Positions 9,790 through 18,503 of a stretch of 64,000 nucleotides of DNA are shown in pieces. Below the pieces are notes generated by a model. That model had not been told where the DNA came from. It saw only the letters and a program-made list of their open reading frames with translations, and did no database searches. A program made the position numbers and the translations under genes. Numbering within the stretch: the stretch's first letter is position 1; each line of letters begins with the position of its first letter. The DNA is taken from positions 1,240,001-1,304,000 of the forward strand of contig CAWJKP010000002.1 of NCBI GenBank assembly GCA_963843465.1. The letters are read 5' to 3'. The DNA is from CAWJKP01 sp963843465 (GTDB lineage Bacteria; Planctomycetota; Planctomycetia; Pirellulales; Thermoguttaceae).

Positions 9790-11146
9790 CGTGCGACTGG
9801 TAAAGGTGCGCCCGCGTCCAGGGAATCGCATTCGAGGGGTGGCGGGCGAAGACGAGCTGGAACAACTGGAGGCTGCCGCAGAGGAAGGCGGCCTGCGACC
9901 CGGTCAGGTAGAGCCGCCATGCGCGGACGAAAGCCGGATCGAACATCCGCATCACCCGGTCTTCGGCGGCGTTGAAGCGGGCCAGCCAGTGGCGCAGCGT
10001 CTCGGCGTAGTGCAGGCGGAGGTTCTCCACGTCGAGCACGGAGAACGGCCAGGGCTCGAACATCGCCGCCATCTCCCGCAGGCTCGGCGGATAGGCCCCG
10101 GGAAAGATCCGCCGGCGGATCCAGGGATTCAGCGGCACGCCGGCGACGTTCTGGCCGATGGAATGGATCAAGCCTCTGCCCGCCGGACCGAGCACGCGGT
10201 CGATCGTGCGGACCAGGTCGCGGTAATGGTCGCGGCCGACGTGTTCCAACATGCCGACAGAGACGAAGACGTCGTAATGGCCGCTCATGTTGCGGTAGTC
10301 GTCCTCGACAAACTCGACGCGGCCGTCGAGCCCCTCGACCTTCGCCCGGGCGCGGGCATAGACGATCTGCTCGTGGGAGATGTTGAAAGCCCGGACCGAT
10401 GCCCCGTGGTGCCGCGCCAGGTGCAAGGCCAACGAGCCCCAGCCGCAACCGGCCTCGGCCACCCTCTCTCCCGGCTTCAGCCAGACCTTCCGCGCCACGT
10501 GGTCCATCTTGGCCCGCTGGGCCTCCTCCAGGCTGGCGGTGGGCGTGGGAAAGTAGGCGCAGGTATAGAGCAGTTGCTCGTCCAGCCAGAGTTTGTAGAA
10601 GTCGTTGCCGATGTCGTAATGGTGATGGATGTTCCGCTTGGAGCCTGCCGGCGTGTTGGCGTGCAGCCAGTGGCCCAGCTTCCAGAGGGTCCGCTGCGCC
10701 AACCCCGCCGCCCTCTCCCCCTGGGCCATCGATCGGTAGACGGCCATCAGCAGCTCCAGCAGGTCCCCTTCGACTTCCAATCGCCGAGAGCTGTAGGCCT
10801 CGCCGAACTCCAAGCGAGGGCGAGCCACCAGCCTCACCAAGGTGCTGCGGTCGCGGATCCACAGCCGGGCGACCGGCGGCGCGGCGGAGGAAGCGATCTC
10901 CTCACCGTTCCAAAGGACGATCGAGAAGGCCGGATTGCCCAAGCCTTCCAAAAGCCTGCGGACCAGCCAGCGGTCCGGCGCAAAGGCCACGCCCGTGCCG
11001 CCCGGGCACGGGGCCGAAGTTTCCGCCGCTACGGCACGGCCAATGTCAGCCTCGGGCTCTCTCGGTGCGGAGGCAACGGACGCGGTGGACACCGCGTCCC
11101 GCTCCGCCTGCCGCGCGCCGCGATCGGGCGATAGAGCATGAGACAT
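9761..11146 (-). CDS. cfa: Cyclopropane-fatty-acyl-phospholipid synthase family protein
   Basis: This 461-residue protein transfers the SAM methyl group to unsaturated acyl chains of membrane phospholipids, the family reaction. Motif I is VAEAGCGWGSLALHLA, about residues 245-260, and upstream NIHHHYDIGNDFYKLWLDE is the family signature before it. Also visible are the substrate-side motifs YTCAYF and SVGMLEHVG, the latter holding the Glu-His pair. The N-terminal 45 residues are low-complexity, so a start further inside is possible. The last seven residues and the stop come from the 9737-9789 repeat. The neighbouring reductase suggests a lipid-modification pair. Confidence 0.88.
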   Translation of the reverse strand: MSHALSPDRGARQAERDAVSTASVASAPREPEADIGRAVAAETSAPCPGGTGVAFAPDRWLVRRLLEGLGNPAFSIVLWNGEEIASSAAPPVARLWIRDRSTLVRLVARPRLEFGEAYSSRRLEVEGDLLELLMAVYRSMAQGERAAGLAQRTLWKLGHWLHANTPAGSKRNIHHHYDIGNDFYKLWLDEQLLYTCAYFPTPTASLEEAQRAKMDHVARKVWLKPGERVAEAGCGWGSLALHLARHHGASVRAFNISHEQIVYARARAKVEGLDGRVEFVEDDYRNMSGHYDVFVSVGMLEHVGRDHYRDLVRTIDRVLGPAGRGLIHSIGQNVAGVPLNPWIRRRIFPGAYPPSLREMAAMFEPWPFSVLDVENLRLHYAETLRHWLARFNAAEDRVMRMFDPAFVRAWRLYLTGSQAAFLCGSLQLFQLVFARHPSNAIPWTRAHLYQSHGTPLAPREG

Positions 11147-11335
11147 AAGGTTTTCTCCAAGAGACTAATCATGCGGTTCACATTTTCTGTCGCGTGGAGA
11201 CACCCGGTGATTCCGGCTTGCCCCGTTACCGTCCGGGCTACCAAGAGGGTAGACGCCTACCATTATAGCGCCGTCGCGAGAATGCTCAACGCCCATTATT
11301 GCCACCACCGGGCCAACAGCAGACCAGCCAGAAGA

Positions 11336-11398
11336 GGTCTTAGGTCTTGGGTCTTAGGTGCGACGAAAAGACCCAAGACCTAAGGCCCAAGACCCAAG
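11336..11398. repeat. GTCTTAGGTCTTGGGTCTTAGG hairpin
   Basis: Arms built from TTAGGTCTTGGGTC and GACCCAAGACCTAAG face each other across a short loop. The intergenic stretch 11147-11480 holds only this hairpin and the upstream region of the desulfurase gene. Confidence 0.8.
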
Positions 11399-11480
11399 TC
11401 ATCGCCGAGGAGCCTATCGAGAGCCTCTTGAAGTTATGTTATGCTAGAGCAAAATCTACAACCTGCAAGCTGAAGCATGA

Positions 11481-12713
11481 ATGTCCCGTCAGCCACGCAT
11501 CTACCTGGATAATGCGGCTACCACCTGGCCCAAGCCGGAATCGGTCTACGCGGCCGTCGATTACTATCAGCGCGAGCTGGGCACTTCCCCGGCCCGCGGC
11601 GTCTATGCCGAGGCCGTCGAGGCCGACCGCATCGTGGACGCGGCCCGGCGGGCCATTGCCGAGATCCTCGGGGCGGAGGGCCCGCAGCGGATCGCCTTCA
11701 CCTTCAACGGCACCGACGCGCTGAACCTGGCCATCCACGGCGTTTTGCGGCCGGGAGATCATGTGGTCACGACCGTCGTGGACCACAATTCCGTCCTGCG
11801 TCCGCTCCGCTGGCTGGAAGAGCGGCGAGTAATCCAGGTAACCCGGGTAGGTTGTAACGCCTCGGGCATCATCAACCCGGCCGAGGTCCGCGCCGCGCTG
11901 CGGCCCCAGACGCGGCTGGTCGCCGTGGTTCATGCCTCGAACGTGACCGGTGCGCTTCAGCCGGTCGCCCAGATCGGCCGGCTGGTGCGGCGGTCTGGGG
12001 CCCTCTTCCTGGTCGACGCGGCGCAGTCGCTCGGGCATCTGCCGATCGACGTGCGGGCGATGGACATCGATCTGTTGGCCGCCCCCGGTCATAAGGGGCT
12101 GCTGGGACCCTTGGGCACCGGGATCCTCTATGTTCGCGCGGGCCTGGAAGACCGGCTGGACAGCTTCCGCCAGGGCGGCACGGGCACCCACAGCGACGAA
12201 GACCGCCAGCCGCAGTCGCTCCCCGACAAGTACGAGCCGGGCAACCACAATGCGGCCGGCCTTTGCGGGCTGCGGGCCGGCGTGGCTTACCTTCAAGATC
12301 GCGGCCTGGATGCGCTTTGCGCCGAAGAGATCGAACTCACGGGCCGGCTCATGGACGGACTGGCAGCGATCCCCGGCGTTCGCCTCTACGGGCCTGGGGA
12401 ACCGGCCGGGAGGGTCGGCGTGGTGAGCGTTGCGCTCCAGGGGTATTCGCCCCAAGAGTGCGCCGCGGCGCTCGACTTTCACTTCCGCATCCAGGTCCGC
12501 GCGGGCATCCACTGCGCGCCCTTAATGCACCGGGCCCTGGGAACGGCCGCCGGGGGCGGCACCGTCCGTTTCAGCCTGGGACCCTTCAACACGGCCGGCG
12601 ATGTCGACGCGGCGGTGGCCGCCATGGGCGAGCTTGTCGCTCATCGCATCGGCAGCGAGACCACGGTAGCCGCGCCGACGGCCGACTCCAAGGAGCTCCC
12701 CGGCTCGTTGTGA
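11481..12713 (+). CDS. Cysteine desulfurase-like aminotransferase class V
   Basis: This 410-residue PLP enzyme opens with YLDNAATTWPKP, the cysteine desulfurase signature. Lys205 in PGHKGLLGP should bind PLP as the Schiff base, His-Asn of TVVDHNS stacks on the cofactor, and Cys345 in GIHCAP is the expected persulfide-forming residue, so it should mobilise sulfur from cysteine. Group II (SufS/Csd-like) spacing fits better than IscS. A YgfZ gene faces it and an A-type Fe-S carrier follows at 14155, supporting a role in Fe-S assembly. Its 3' end overlaps the facing ygfZ frame by about 73 bp. Confidence 0.88.
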   Translation: MSRQPRIYLDNAATTWPKPESVYAAVDYYQRELGTSPARGVYAEAVEADRIVDAARRAIAEILGAEGPQRIAFTFNGTDALNLAIHGVLRPGDHVVTTVVDHNSVLRPLRWLEERRVIQVTRVGCNASGIINPAEVRAALRPQTRLVAVVHASNVTGALQPVAQIGRLVRRSGALFLVDAAQSLGHLPIDVRAMDIDLLAAPGHKGLLGPLGTGILYVRAGLEDRLDSFRQGGTGTHSDEDRQPQSLPDKYEPGNHNAAGLCGLRAGVAYLQDRGLDALCAEEIELTGRLMDGLAAIPGVRLYGPGEPAGRVGVVSVALQGYSPQECAAALDFHFRIQVRAGIHCAPLMHRALGTAAGGGTVRFSLGPFNTAGDVDAAVAAMGELVAHRIGSETTVAAPTADSKELPGSL

Positions 12714-13947
12714 CCGCGGCGGACGTAGCCCAGGGCGACGGCCGTCTGGCGGGCCGGGGAGAATGCGGCCGACGTGACCTCCCCCACCACGGCAGTGCCC
12801 GCGCGGAGTTCCGCCCCACTTTTCGGCGCCTGCGGCGATGCGAAGACGAGCCCCGTCAGAAGCCGGTTCACGTGGCCCCGCGAATCGATCCGGGCCACCG
12901 TTTCCTGGCCCAGGTAGCAGCCCTTGGTGAAGGAGATGGCCAGCCGGTCGCGGCCGACTTCCTGGGGCAGGTTGTCCTCGGTGAGGTCGCGGCCGTAGCG
13001 CGGCCAACCGGCTTCGATGCGAAAGGTCTCCATCGCCTGCTGCCCGCAAGGCCGCGCCGGCCGCCCGCAGGGCTCGCCAGACGCCGGGCAACTGCTCTGC
13101 CTCGACGATCAGGAGGTAAGCGCTTGAGTGGCTGGCGTAGGGTGGGACCAGCCCGCCGGGGGCGGGCGCCGGCCCACCGTGGGCGTGTAGCGGGAAGCCG
13201 GCGTGGCCGCCGGGGCTAACGGGTGCAGTTCTGTTAGCCCCGGCGGCCACGCCGGCCGGCCCACCAAGCGGCTCCGAAGGTGGGCCGGCGCTCGCTCGGC
13301 GAGCTTGTCCCACGTCTTCTCCTCTTCTCCCCCTCTCCTCTTCTGGTGGGCCGGCACTCGCTACGCGAGCTTGTCCCACCCTACCCGCCAGCGACTCCAG
13401 ACAACAGAGGCACAGGGGACTTGTCGCCAGGCTTACCTCGACGTGACGGAGGTATTGCTCGGGGACTGGCGCAGCACTGCCGGGCCAACAGGGTAGGAGC
13501 GTCGGGGCCCGCCAGGATCAGGGCCGCCCATTGGCGGCTGCGATCGTGAAGCTCGACCCGGTCGCGGATCAAGTAATGATCCAGATGCGCCAGCAGCTTG
13601 CCGGGCTGGCCACCGGAAGTCAACAGCAGCAAGGAGTCGGGCCGGTGGAGCACGGCGACATAGTGCAGGATGTGGCCCTTGGCATTGGTCAAGAAAGCCT
13701 CGCATCCTCCACCGACGGGGAGGTCGTCGACCTTATTCGTCGCCAGCCGGTTGAGGAAGGCGGCCCGGTCGTCGCCGGTCATTTCCACCAGCCCATGAAC
13801 GAGGTCGTGGGCCATGCCGGCGTGACGGGTCAGGGCGGCGTACTCCGCCTCCCAATCGCCGTAATGGAGGTCCCACGGCCGCCCCTCGTGCGACTCGATG
13901 ACCGCCCCCTCCGATTGCATCAACTCTTCCCGGGTCATAGTCTGCAT
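12641..13947 (-). pseudogene. ygfZ: YgfZ/GcvT-like Fe-S maturation protein, disrupted
   Basis: The N-terminal half (ATG 13945-13947, EELMQSEGAVIESHEGRPWD onward) folds like the tetrahydrofolate-binding GcvT/YgfZ family. The C-terminal half holds the diagnostic K-G-C-Y-x-G-Q-E box (FTKGCYLGQETVARID) needed for folate-dependent Fe-S protein repair. The halves lie in different frames: one stops at 13381, a second reads through 13379-13040, and the diagnostic part runs 13033-12641. Breaks lie near 13400 and 13040. Between them, 13137-13384 is an array of palindromes replacing about 30 residues. Either the gene is dead, or two base errors hide a protein carrying a repeat-encoded insert. Confidence 0.7.
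13137..13384. repeat. Array of palindromes inside ygfZ
   Basis: Two copies of the GTGGGCCGGC..TTGTCCCACC family enclose a complete GGCGTGGCCGCCGGGGCTAA hairpin (13196-13256) and further GC-rich hairpins. The whole array reads without stops in the minus-strand frame that joins the ygfZ C-terminal part. Confidence 0.8.
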
Positions 13948-13974
13948 CGCTCCGGTCGTTTCTCGAACTGTTCC

Positions 13975-14027
13975 GTACTCGTCACGCTCCGCGTGACGTT
14001 ATCCCTCTCGCGGAGCGAGAGGAGTAC
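13975..14027. repeat. GTACTC..CGCTCCGCG double hairpin, copy 2
   Basis: Same two-hairpin unit as 9737-9789, in the same orientation, lying between the divergent ygfZ and Fe-S carrier genes. Confidence 0.85.
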
Positions 14028-14154
14028 ACGGAAGGCACCCCCCCTAGAACAGGATCAGGTTGTTCCCGATGGGCGGGCCCTTTGTCTATCCGCCAGCTCG
14101 CGCCTAGCATTATACGGCGGGAAGATTTGGGTCACCTTGAGGAGAAGCGACTGC

Positions 14155-14487
14155 ATGGCAATCACGCTGACGGAAAGAGCGGCCGGCGAAGTCAAGCGAA
14201 TCATCCTCCAGAAGCAGATGCCGGAGACGACGGCGCTTCGGGTCGCGGTTGCGGGCGGGGGTTGCAGCGGCTTCGAGTACAAGCTCGAATTCGACGCCCA
14301 GCCGGGGGGCGAAGATGACCAGGTGAGCCAATCGCACGGCGTTCGCCTGGTGGTGGACCGGAAGAGCCTGAAACTCCTCAACGGTACGGAGATCGACATC
14401 CACGAGGGGCTCAACAAGCGAGGTTTCGTCTTCAACAACCCGTTGGCGGTCCGCACCTGCGGTTGCGGAACCTCCTTCGGGGTATGA
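14155..14487 (+). CDS. A-type iron-sulfur carrier (IscA/ErpA/SufA)
   Basis: ATG 14155 follows GAGGAGA at good spacing. The 110-residue product begins MAITLTERAAGEVKRI, as A-type carriers do, and has the three conserved cysteines: Cys37 in GGGCSGF and Cys102/Cys104 in CGCG near the C-terminus. These ligate an Fe-S cluster handed to apo-enzymes such as radical SAM proteins. The usual length is about 105-120 residues, so it is complete. It lies with the desulfurase and ygfZ and is followed by a strong terminator at 14538. Which of IscA, SufA or ErpA it matches cannot be decided here. Confidence 0.9.
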   Translation: MAITLTERAAGEVKRIILQKQMPETTALRVAVAGGGCSGFEYKLEFDAQPGGEDDQVSQSHGVRLVVDRKSLKLLNGTEIDIHEGLNKRGFVFNNPLAVRTCGCGTSFGV

Positions 14488-14537
14488 GAGGGCCGGGCGG
14501 CTCTAGTGGCCGCCGCAAACAGGAAACACCTCCGGAA

Positions 14538-14597
14538 AGAGCAGCCAGACGCCGCACGGGATCGCGTGCCGGCGTCTGGGCTGCTCTTATTTTTTTT
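14538..14597 (+). terminator. Rho-independent terminator after Fe-S carrier
   Basis: AGAGCAGCCAGACGCCG and its near-perfect complement CGGCGTCTGGGCTGCTCT form a 17-bp stem, directly followed by a run of T. It ends the 14155 transcript. Confidence 0.9.
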
Positions 14598-14620
14598 CTT
14601 GCGTCTGTAGGGAACGCCCC

Positions 14621-14698
14621 ATTGTCGCCTTTCGCTCCGCGAAAGAAGGCGCACTCTTTCGCGGAGCGAAAGGCGACAAACTACCGATCTTGTCCGTC
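14621..14698. repeat. GTCGCCTTTCGC hairpin with shared flank
   Basis: Hairpin arms ATTGTCGCCTTTCGCTCCGC (14621-14679), then a flank CTACCGATCTTGTCCGTC that is identical after the copy at 39345-39409, so the mobile unit extends beyond the hairpin. Confidence 0.8.
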
Positions 14699-14712
14699 GC
14701 AACTCACCAGCC

Positions 14713-15186
14713 TCACACGTCCAGCGATTTCCGCTTCTGCTCGATGAAGCGGAGATGATGGGGAATGTGACCGGTGATCCGGCGAAGGAGCGTCTCCAGG
14801 GCGATCGGGCCATCGCTGGAATGGATACCGGTCCGCTGGAACGTCTGCGGGGGGACCGCTTGCAGAATCCGGGCCATCTGCCGCCGGGTCGTCTCGATCA
14901 GTGTCAACTCCTCGTCGAGATCGCGCGACTGGTAGGCCAGGCTTGCCGCGAAGAGGTCCGGGTCGCCGCTCCGCAACGGCGGCTGATCTTCCGCGATCAC
15001 GCGTTTCATGCGGTCGGCGTACACCGCTTCGAAGTCGGACAGGTGGCAGACCACTTCCAGCGTCGACCACTTTCCCGGAATCGGCTGCGCCCGGAGTTGC
15101 TCCGCACTCAAACCGGCCACGGCACGCCGCACGAGCGAAGGGCCGGCAAGATACTCGTCGATGAGCTGATCCAATCCTGTTGCCAT
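14713..15186 (-). CDS. DinB-superfamily protein (YfiT-like)
   Basis: The chosen start is ATG 15184-15186 (MATGLDQLIDEYLAG), with an AGAGGT site upstream; an in-frame ATG at 15234 lies inside the preceding gene. The 157-residue helical protein has PGKWSTLEVVCHLSDFE and GHIPHHLRFIEQKR, whose histidines would form the metal triad of the DinB/YfiT fold (thiol transferase or related hydrolase). It matches the small-thiol-transferase branch rather than DNA-damage DinB polymerase, despite the name. The small membrane gene upstream ends about 38 bp before this start, so they may be co-transcribed. Confidence 0.75.
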   Translation of the reverse strand: MATGLDQLIDEYLAGPSLVRRAVAGLSAEQLRAQPIPGKWSTLEVVCHLSDFEAVYADRMKRVIAEDQPPLRSGDPDLFAASLAYQSRDLDEELTLIETTRRQMARILQAVPPQTFQRTGIHSSDGPIALETLLRRITGHIPHHLRFIEQKRKSLDV

Positions 15187-15223
15187 CGTAAGACCTCTTT
15201 TCGTGCCCTTCGGGTAGGGTTCG

Positions 15224-15568
15224 TTAAGGTTCATCCATCATGCGTCCGTCCTGGGCGCCACTGCCGGCTTGTCCAGCAGTGCCGGCGGGACGCTCCGTAC
15301 TCCGCGGTCCGTTTTCATCCTCACGTTTCCGGAATCCAAAGAGCCAAACTGCTGCGCGGCAAGGCACGTACATGAGCATGGCTATCAGCCACACGCCAAT
15401 GCACAAAACGATGAATACGGCTATCGCGGACCCAAGCTCAACCAGGCCGGACCCAAGCTCGCGCCGGCCGTCAGGACCTATGCCCTTGATGTAGGAACAG
15501 ACTATTGCGAATGCCGTGACAAGGGCCATAAGCGTGCCGAGGGTAAACTGGAATCGCTTGTGCGGCAT
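15224..15568 (-). CDS. Small membrane protein with RFQFTLGTLM motif
   Basis: This 114-residue protein begins MPHKRFQFTLGTLMALVTAF. A basic-aromatic RFQF/TL-type N-terminus leading into a membrane helix is common among small planctomycete membrane proteins. A second hydrophobic segment (IAVFIVLCIGVWLIAMLMYV) lies at about residues 48-67, followed by a charged cytoplasmic tail. The function is unknown. It probably shares a transcript with the DinB-like gene. Confidence 0.55.
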   Translation of the reverse strand: MPHKRFQFTLGTLMALVTAFAIVCSYIKGIGPDGRRELGSGLVELGSAIAVFIVLCIGVWLIAMLMYVPCRAAVWLFGFRKREDENGPRSTERPAGTAGQAGSGAQDGRMMDEP

Positions 15569-15644
15569 GGCCTTTCGTCCCGGTTCTCGCGTCCCCGCAC
15601 CCCAACTCTCTCTCGAAGGGAGAGGGAGTTATTCTTGTAGTCCC

Positions 15645-16259
15645 TTACCGCTTGCCAACGTCCTCCGCGCCGGCCAGCGCCTTTTCGACCAATGCCCGAG
15701 CTTCGACGGACAGCGGCAGTTGCAAGGCGGCCTGTTGGCCTCGCGGCGACATCTTCCGCCACGTCTTCTGCAGGATCGTGATCAGCTTCGCTTCGTCGTG
15801 CTGGCGGGAGAAGTCGGCGAAATAGTTCTCCAGGAAAACGAGGCAGATCACGTCCTCCAAGAGCTGCATCTCCGGGTCGGACTTGATCCGCAGCTTCCTG
15901 AGCAGCTCCTCGACCCGGGCGATCGTCGCCGCATCGTAGCCGACCTGGCGGAGGATTGTGCCGGCCTTCTCGGCGTGGAAAGCGTAGAGCCGCGTCCGCC
16001 AGCGATAGTAGCCCGCGCGGTCCATCGGGTACTGTTGGCGGGGAATCTGCCATCGGCAAAGGTGCTGACTGCGGGCGGCCAGCCGCAAGGGCTCGGAGGC
16101 CTCGGGGGCGAGGCGATCCAGCCAGTGGGTCATCCGCTGGGCGTAGAGCAACTCCCGCGGATGCTCCCGGCCCTCGAAGACTTCCCGGTTCGGGTCCGCG
16201 CGATTGGCGTCGTCGAACCGCCGGATCGCCGCCTCGAAGCGTTGGGGCTGGGAGATCAT
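15645..16259 (-). CDS. DUF4202 family protein
   Basis: ATG 16257-16259 (MISQPQRFEAAIRRFDDANR) gives a 204-residue product of the usual family size; an upstream in-frame extension is low-complexity and overlaps the next gene. Typical DUF4202 features are the opening FDDANRADPN, RMTHWLDRLAPEASEPLRLAAR, the WQIPR..YPMDRAGYYRWR block and DVICLVFLENYFADF. Histidines and acidic residues suggest an HD-like metal site, but no activity is established. The start overlaps the stop of the upstream membrane gene by 4 bp, indicating translational coupling. Confidence 0.8.
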   Translation of the reverse strand: MISQPQRFEAAIRRFDDANRADPNREVFEGREHPRELLYAQRMTHWLDRLAPEASEPLRLAARSQHLCRWQIPRQQYPMDRAGYYRWRTRLYAFHAEKAGTILRQVGYDAATIARVEELLRKLRIKSDPEMQLLEDVICLVFLENYFADFSRQHDEAKLITILQKTWRKMSPRGQQAALQLPLSVEARALVEKALAGAEDVGKR

Positions 16260-16513
16260 GGGCGGTGGGCTTGACTCTCGACCGGCGGTCTCCGCGGGTG
16301 ACGGTGCCACAGGCGATGGCGCCGCGCGTGCGACCAGCCGAGGATCTCGCCGCGGCAGTTTCGCAGGAAGTATTCGCGGCAGTAAACGCTCACCAAGACC
16401 CCCGCCAAGCCCCCGGCCAGAACGTGGCCGGGCTGCAGGCACAGGGCGATGGCCGCCCCAAGGAGAAACCCCGCCACCAGGACGACCGCTTGCTCGATGC
16501 GATAACGGTTCAT
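16256..16513 (-). CDS. Small membrane protein coupled to DUF4202
   Basis: An 85-residue protein with two hydrophobic segments (VVLVAGFLLGAAIALCL and GHVLAGGLAGVLVSVYC) followed by an Arg/His-rich tail. Its TGA overlaps the ATG of the DUF4202 gene (16256-16259), which supports both starts. No family was recognised. Confidence 0.55.
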   Translation of the reverse strand: MNRYRIEQAVVLVAGFLLGAAIALCLQPGHVLAGGLAGVLVSVYCREYFLRNCRGEILGWSHARRHRLWHRHPRRPPVESQAHRP

Positions 16514-16600
16514 GGTTCAGCTCCCGATTGCGATTGGCCGATCCCTACTCATTGTAGTCCGGGCCGACCAGGGATACCATCCACCGGAAGTGGGTCCACA

Positions 16601-16673
16601 AGACGCGGGGACGCGGTGACACGGGGACGCGGGGATGTCTCCGCGTCTCCCCATCCCCGCGTCCCCGCGTCTC
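16601..16673. repeat. GACGCGGGGACGCGG hairpin
   Basis: Arms made of repeated GGGGACGCGG face CCGCGTCCCCGCGTCT. No gene lies between 16514 and 16716. Confidence 0.8.
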
Positions 16674-16716
16674 CTGCAGGTTCGTGTGCCGCGCCCAGCT
16701 CGGAAGAGTCACATGG

Positions 16717-18225
16717 TCACGGTGCCTTGCCGGGGCCCTCCAGCCCCGCCAGCCGGCGTCGCAGCTCGTCCTTGGCCTTCTTCAACTGTTCCCCTTCGGC
16801 CGAGTCCTTGTAATGGGGGTCCAGGGGGAAGCAACCGCTGGGCAGCCCGTTGCGGGGCGCGGTCGTACAGTCGCTGAAGGTACGGCAGATGCGGCGGGTT
16901 TGCAGCGGACGGCCTTCCAACACGTCGGCCGGCAGGTCCCAGTAGCTCAGCACCATCCGGCCCACGCCTACCACGTCGGTCCACTGCTGGCGGACCACCG
17001 CCTGGGCCACGTGCGGCAGGTACTCCTGATAATACGAGTAAGCCGTGCCCACGATCGGCATCCCCGGCACCTGCTGCTTGACCGCCCGTACCGCCTGGAT
17101 CTGCCGGGCACAACTCAGCAACGGGTCCTCGGGCGGCTGGTAGCCGTCGGAGGGCGGGTAGTAGGCCGGCCGCTGCACGTGCGGATTGTAGTAGGGCGAG
17201 CCGGCCGTGAGGTTCACCAGGTCGATCCGCAGGTCGTCGCGCATCATGCGCACCAGTTGCATCGGCTCTTCCAAGTCGATCGCCAGGGGATCGTCCGCGC
17301 GGCAGCCGAAGGCCGGATAGGGTCGGGGGCAGTCGTGAGGGATGCCCGGCCCGAACTTGCCGCCCTTGGTTTGGGCCGGGTCGGGATAGAAGGGGGCCAG
17401 GTCGAACAGCGATAACCGCACGCCGATCCAGAGCCCCCGACACTCGCTGCGAATCCCCTCGACGATCCGCCGCAGGAACCGCGTGCGGTTGGCCAGGCTG
17501 CCGCCGTACGGGCCGGGACGTTGGTAGGCCGAGAGGAACTCATGGCCCAGGTAGCCGTGGCAGTGCTTGACGTCGACGAACTGGAACCCCACCCGCTGGG
17601 CCATCCGCGCCGCCGCCACGTAGTCGTCGATCAGCCGTTGGATTTCGGCGTCGCTCAACAGCGGCGAGTCGTCCGCCGGATCGATCTGGAACTTGCGGTC
17701 CAGCACGGGATGATGATAGACGATCCGCGGCTCCAGCCGGCTCTTGTCGGTGGGGCGGCAGAAGCGGCCGGAATGGGTAAGCTGCAAGCCGATCAGCAGG
17801 TCGTCGGCCGCCCGGGCGCCGAACCGTTGCCGGTGGGCGTCGGCCAGGGCTTGCCGCAGGTGGCCGATGGAATCCTCGTTCTCGGGCCGGAAAAAGAGTT
17901 GTTGCGGGTTGGCCCGGCCGTCGCGGCGGACCGCCAGGGCCTCGCCGCCCCAAATGAGCTTGGCGCCGGACAGTCCGAAGTGCTGCCAGCGGCGGACCGT
18001 GGCCGGCGTCGGCTGGCCGTCGTCGGTGCCGTCCCAGCCTTCCATAGGCTGGATGCACCAGCGGTTGCCCACGCGGAAGCCGGCCACCTCGATCGGCTCG
18101 GCCAGCGGCGAGCCCTCCGCCGCCGAGAGCGCCCGATCGTCGCAGGGCACAGACGCGCCGATCGACTCCAGGTGGTCTCGCAGTTCTTGGGCCGTATGGA
18201 AATGGGTGACGTGGGGGTAATGCAT
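16717..18225 (-). CDS. Old Yellow Enzyme family NADH:flavin oxidoreductase
   Basis: ATG 18223-18225 (MHYPHVTHFHTAQEL) is chosen; a longer frame from 18516 only translates palindromic repeats. The 502-residue barrel carries CIQPMEGWDGTDDG near the N-terminus (FMN phosphate side), IGLQLTHSGRF, then HCHGYLGHEFLSA with the active-site histidines, and GPYGGSLANRTRF, the hallmark of this family. Late motifs MPIVGTAYSYYQEYLPH and VGVGRMVLSYWDLP fit FMN phosphate binding. The family reduces activated C=C bonds with NAD(P)H. No 4Fe-4S/FAD C-terminal domain is present, so it is not a full 2,4-dienoyl-CoA reductase. Confidence 0.85.
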   Translation of the reverse strand: MHYPHVTHFHTAQELRDHLESIGASVPCDDRALSAAEGSPLAEPIEVAGFRVGNRWCIQPMEGWDGTDDGQPTPATVRRWQHFGLSGAKLIWGGEALAVRRDGRANPQQLFFRPENEDSIGHLRQALADAHRQRFGARAADDLLIGLQLTHSGRFCRPTDKSRLEPRIVYHHPVLDRKFQIDPADDSPLLSDAEIQRLIDDYVAAARMAQRVGFQFVDVKHCHGYLGHEFLSAYQRPGPYGGSLANRTRFLRRIVEGIRSECRGLWIGVRLSLFDLAPFYPDPAQTKGGKFGPGIPHDCPRPYPAFGCRADDPLAIDLEEPMQLVRMMRDDLRIDLVNLTAGSPYYNPHVQRPAYYPPSDGYQPPEDPLLSCARQIQAVRAVKQQVPGMPIVGTAYSYYQEYLPHVAQAVVRQQWTDVVGVGRMVLSYWDLPADVLEGRPLQTRRICRTFSDCTTAPRNGLPSGCFPLDPHYKDSAEGEQLKKAKDELRRRLAGLEGPGKAP

Positions 18226-18336
18226 TCTTAGATCGGGCGAGAAAGCCTCTGTTCGTGGTGAGAATTCTGTTGGTAGCAATTCGTAGTTCGTAGCAGAATT
18301 CGTGAGAATTCTGTAGTAGTAGCAATAGTAGCAGTA

Positions 18337-18503
18337 GTAGCAGAATTCGTGAGAATTCTGCCAAGGACCGCCGGTCGCGGAGTTCTCGCTCAGAACTCTC
18401 ACGAGTTCTGCTACGTACCCGCTACGTAGCAGAATTCGTGAGAATTCTGCCAAGGACCGCCGTTGGCAGAGTTCTCGCTCAGAACTCTCACGAGTTCTGC
18501 TAC
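18337..18503. repeat. REP units 1 and 2 next to RAYT
   Basis: Two 78-bp units (18337-18414, 18426-18503) each run GTAGCAGAATTCGTGAGAAT to ATTCTC-like GAGTTCTGCTAC, with CCAAGGACCGCC in the middle. Shorter GAATTC palindromes lie to the left (18262-18336). The RAYT stop codon is inside unit 2. Confidence 0.88.

Noticed and set aside
18262..18503. CRISPR-like array
   Set aside because: Units are self-palindromic, unevenly spaced, lack unique spacers and adjoin a RAYT; no cas gene is present.
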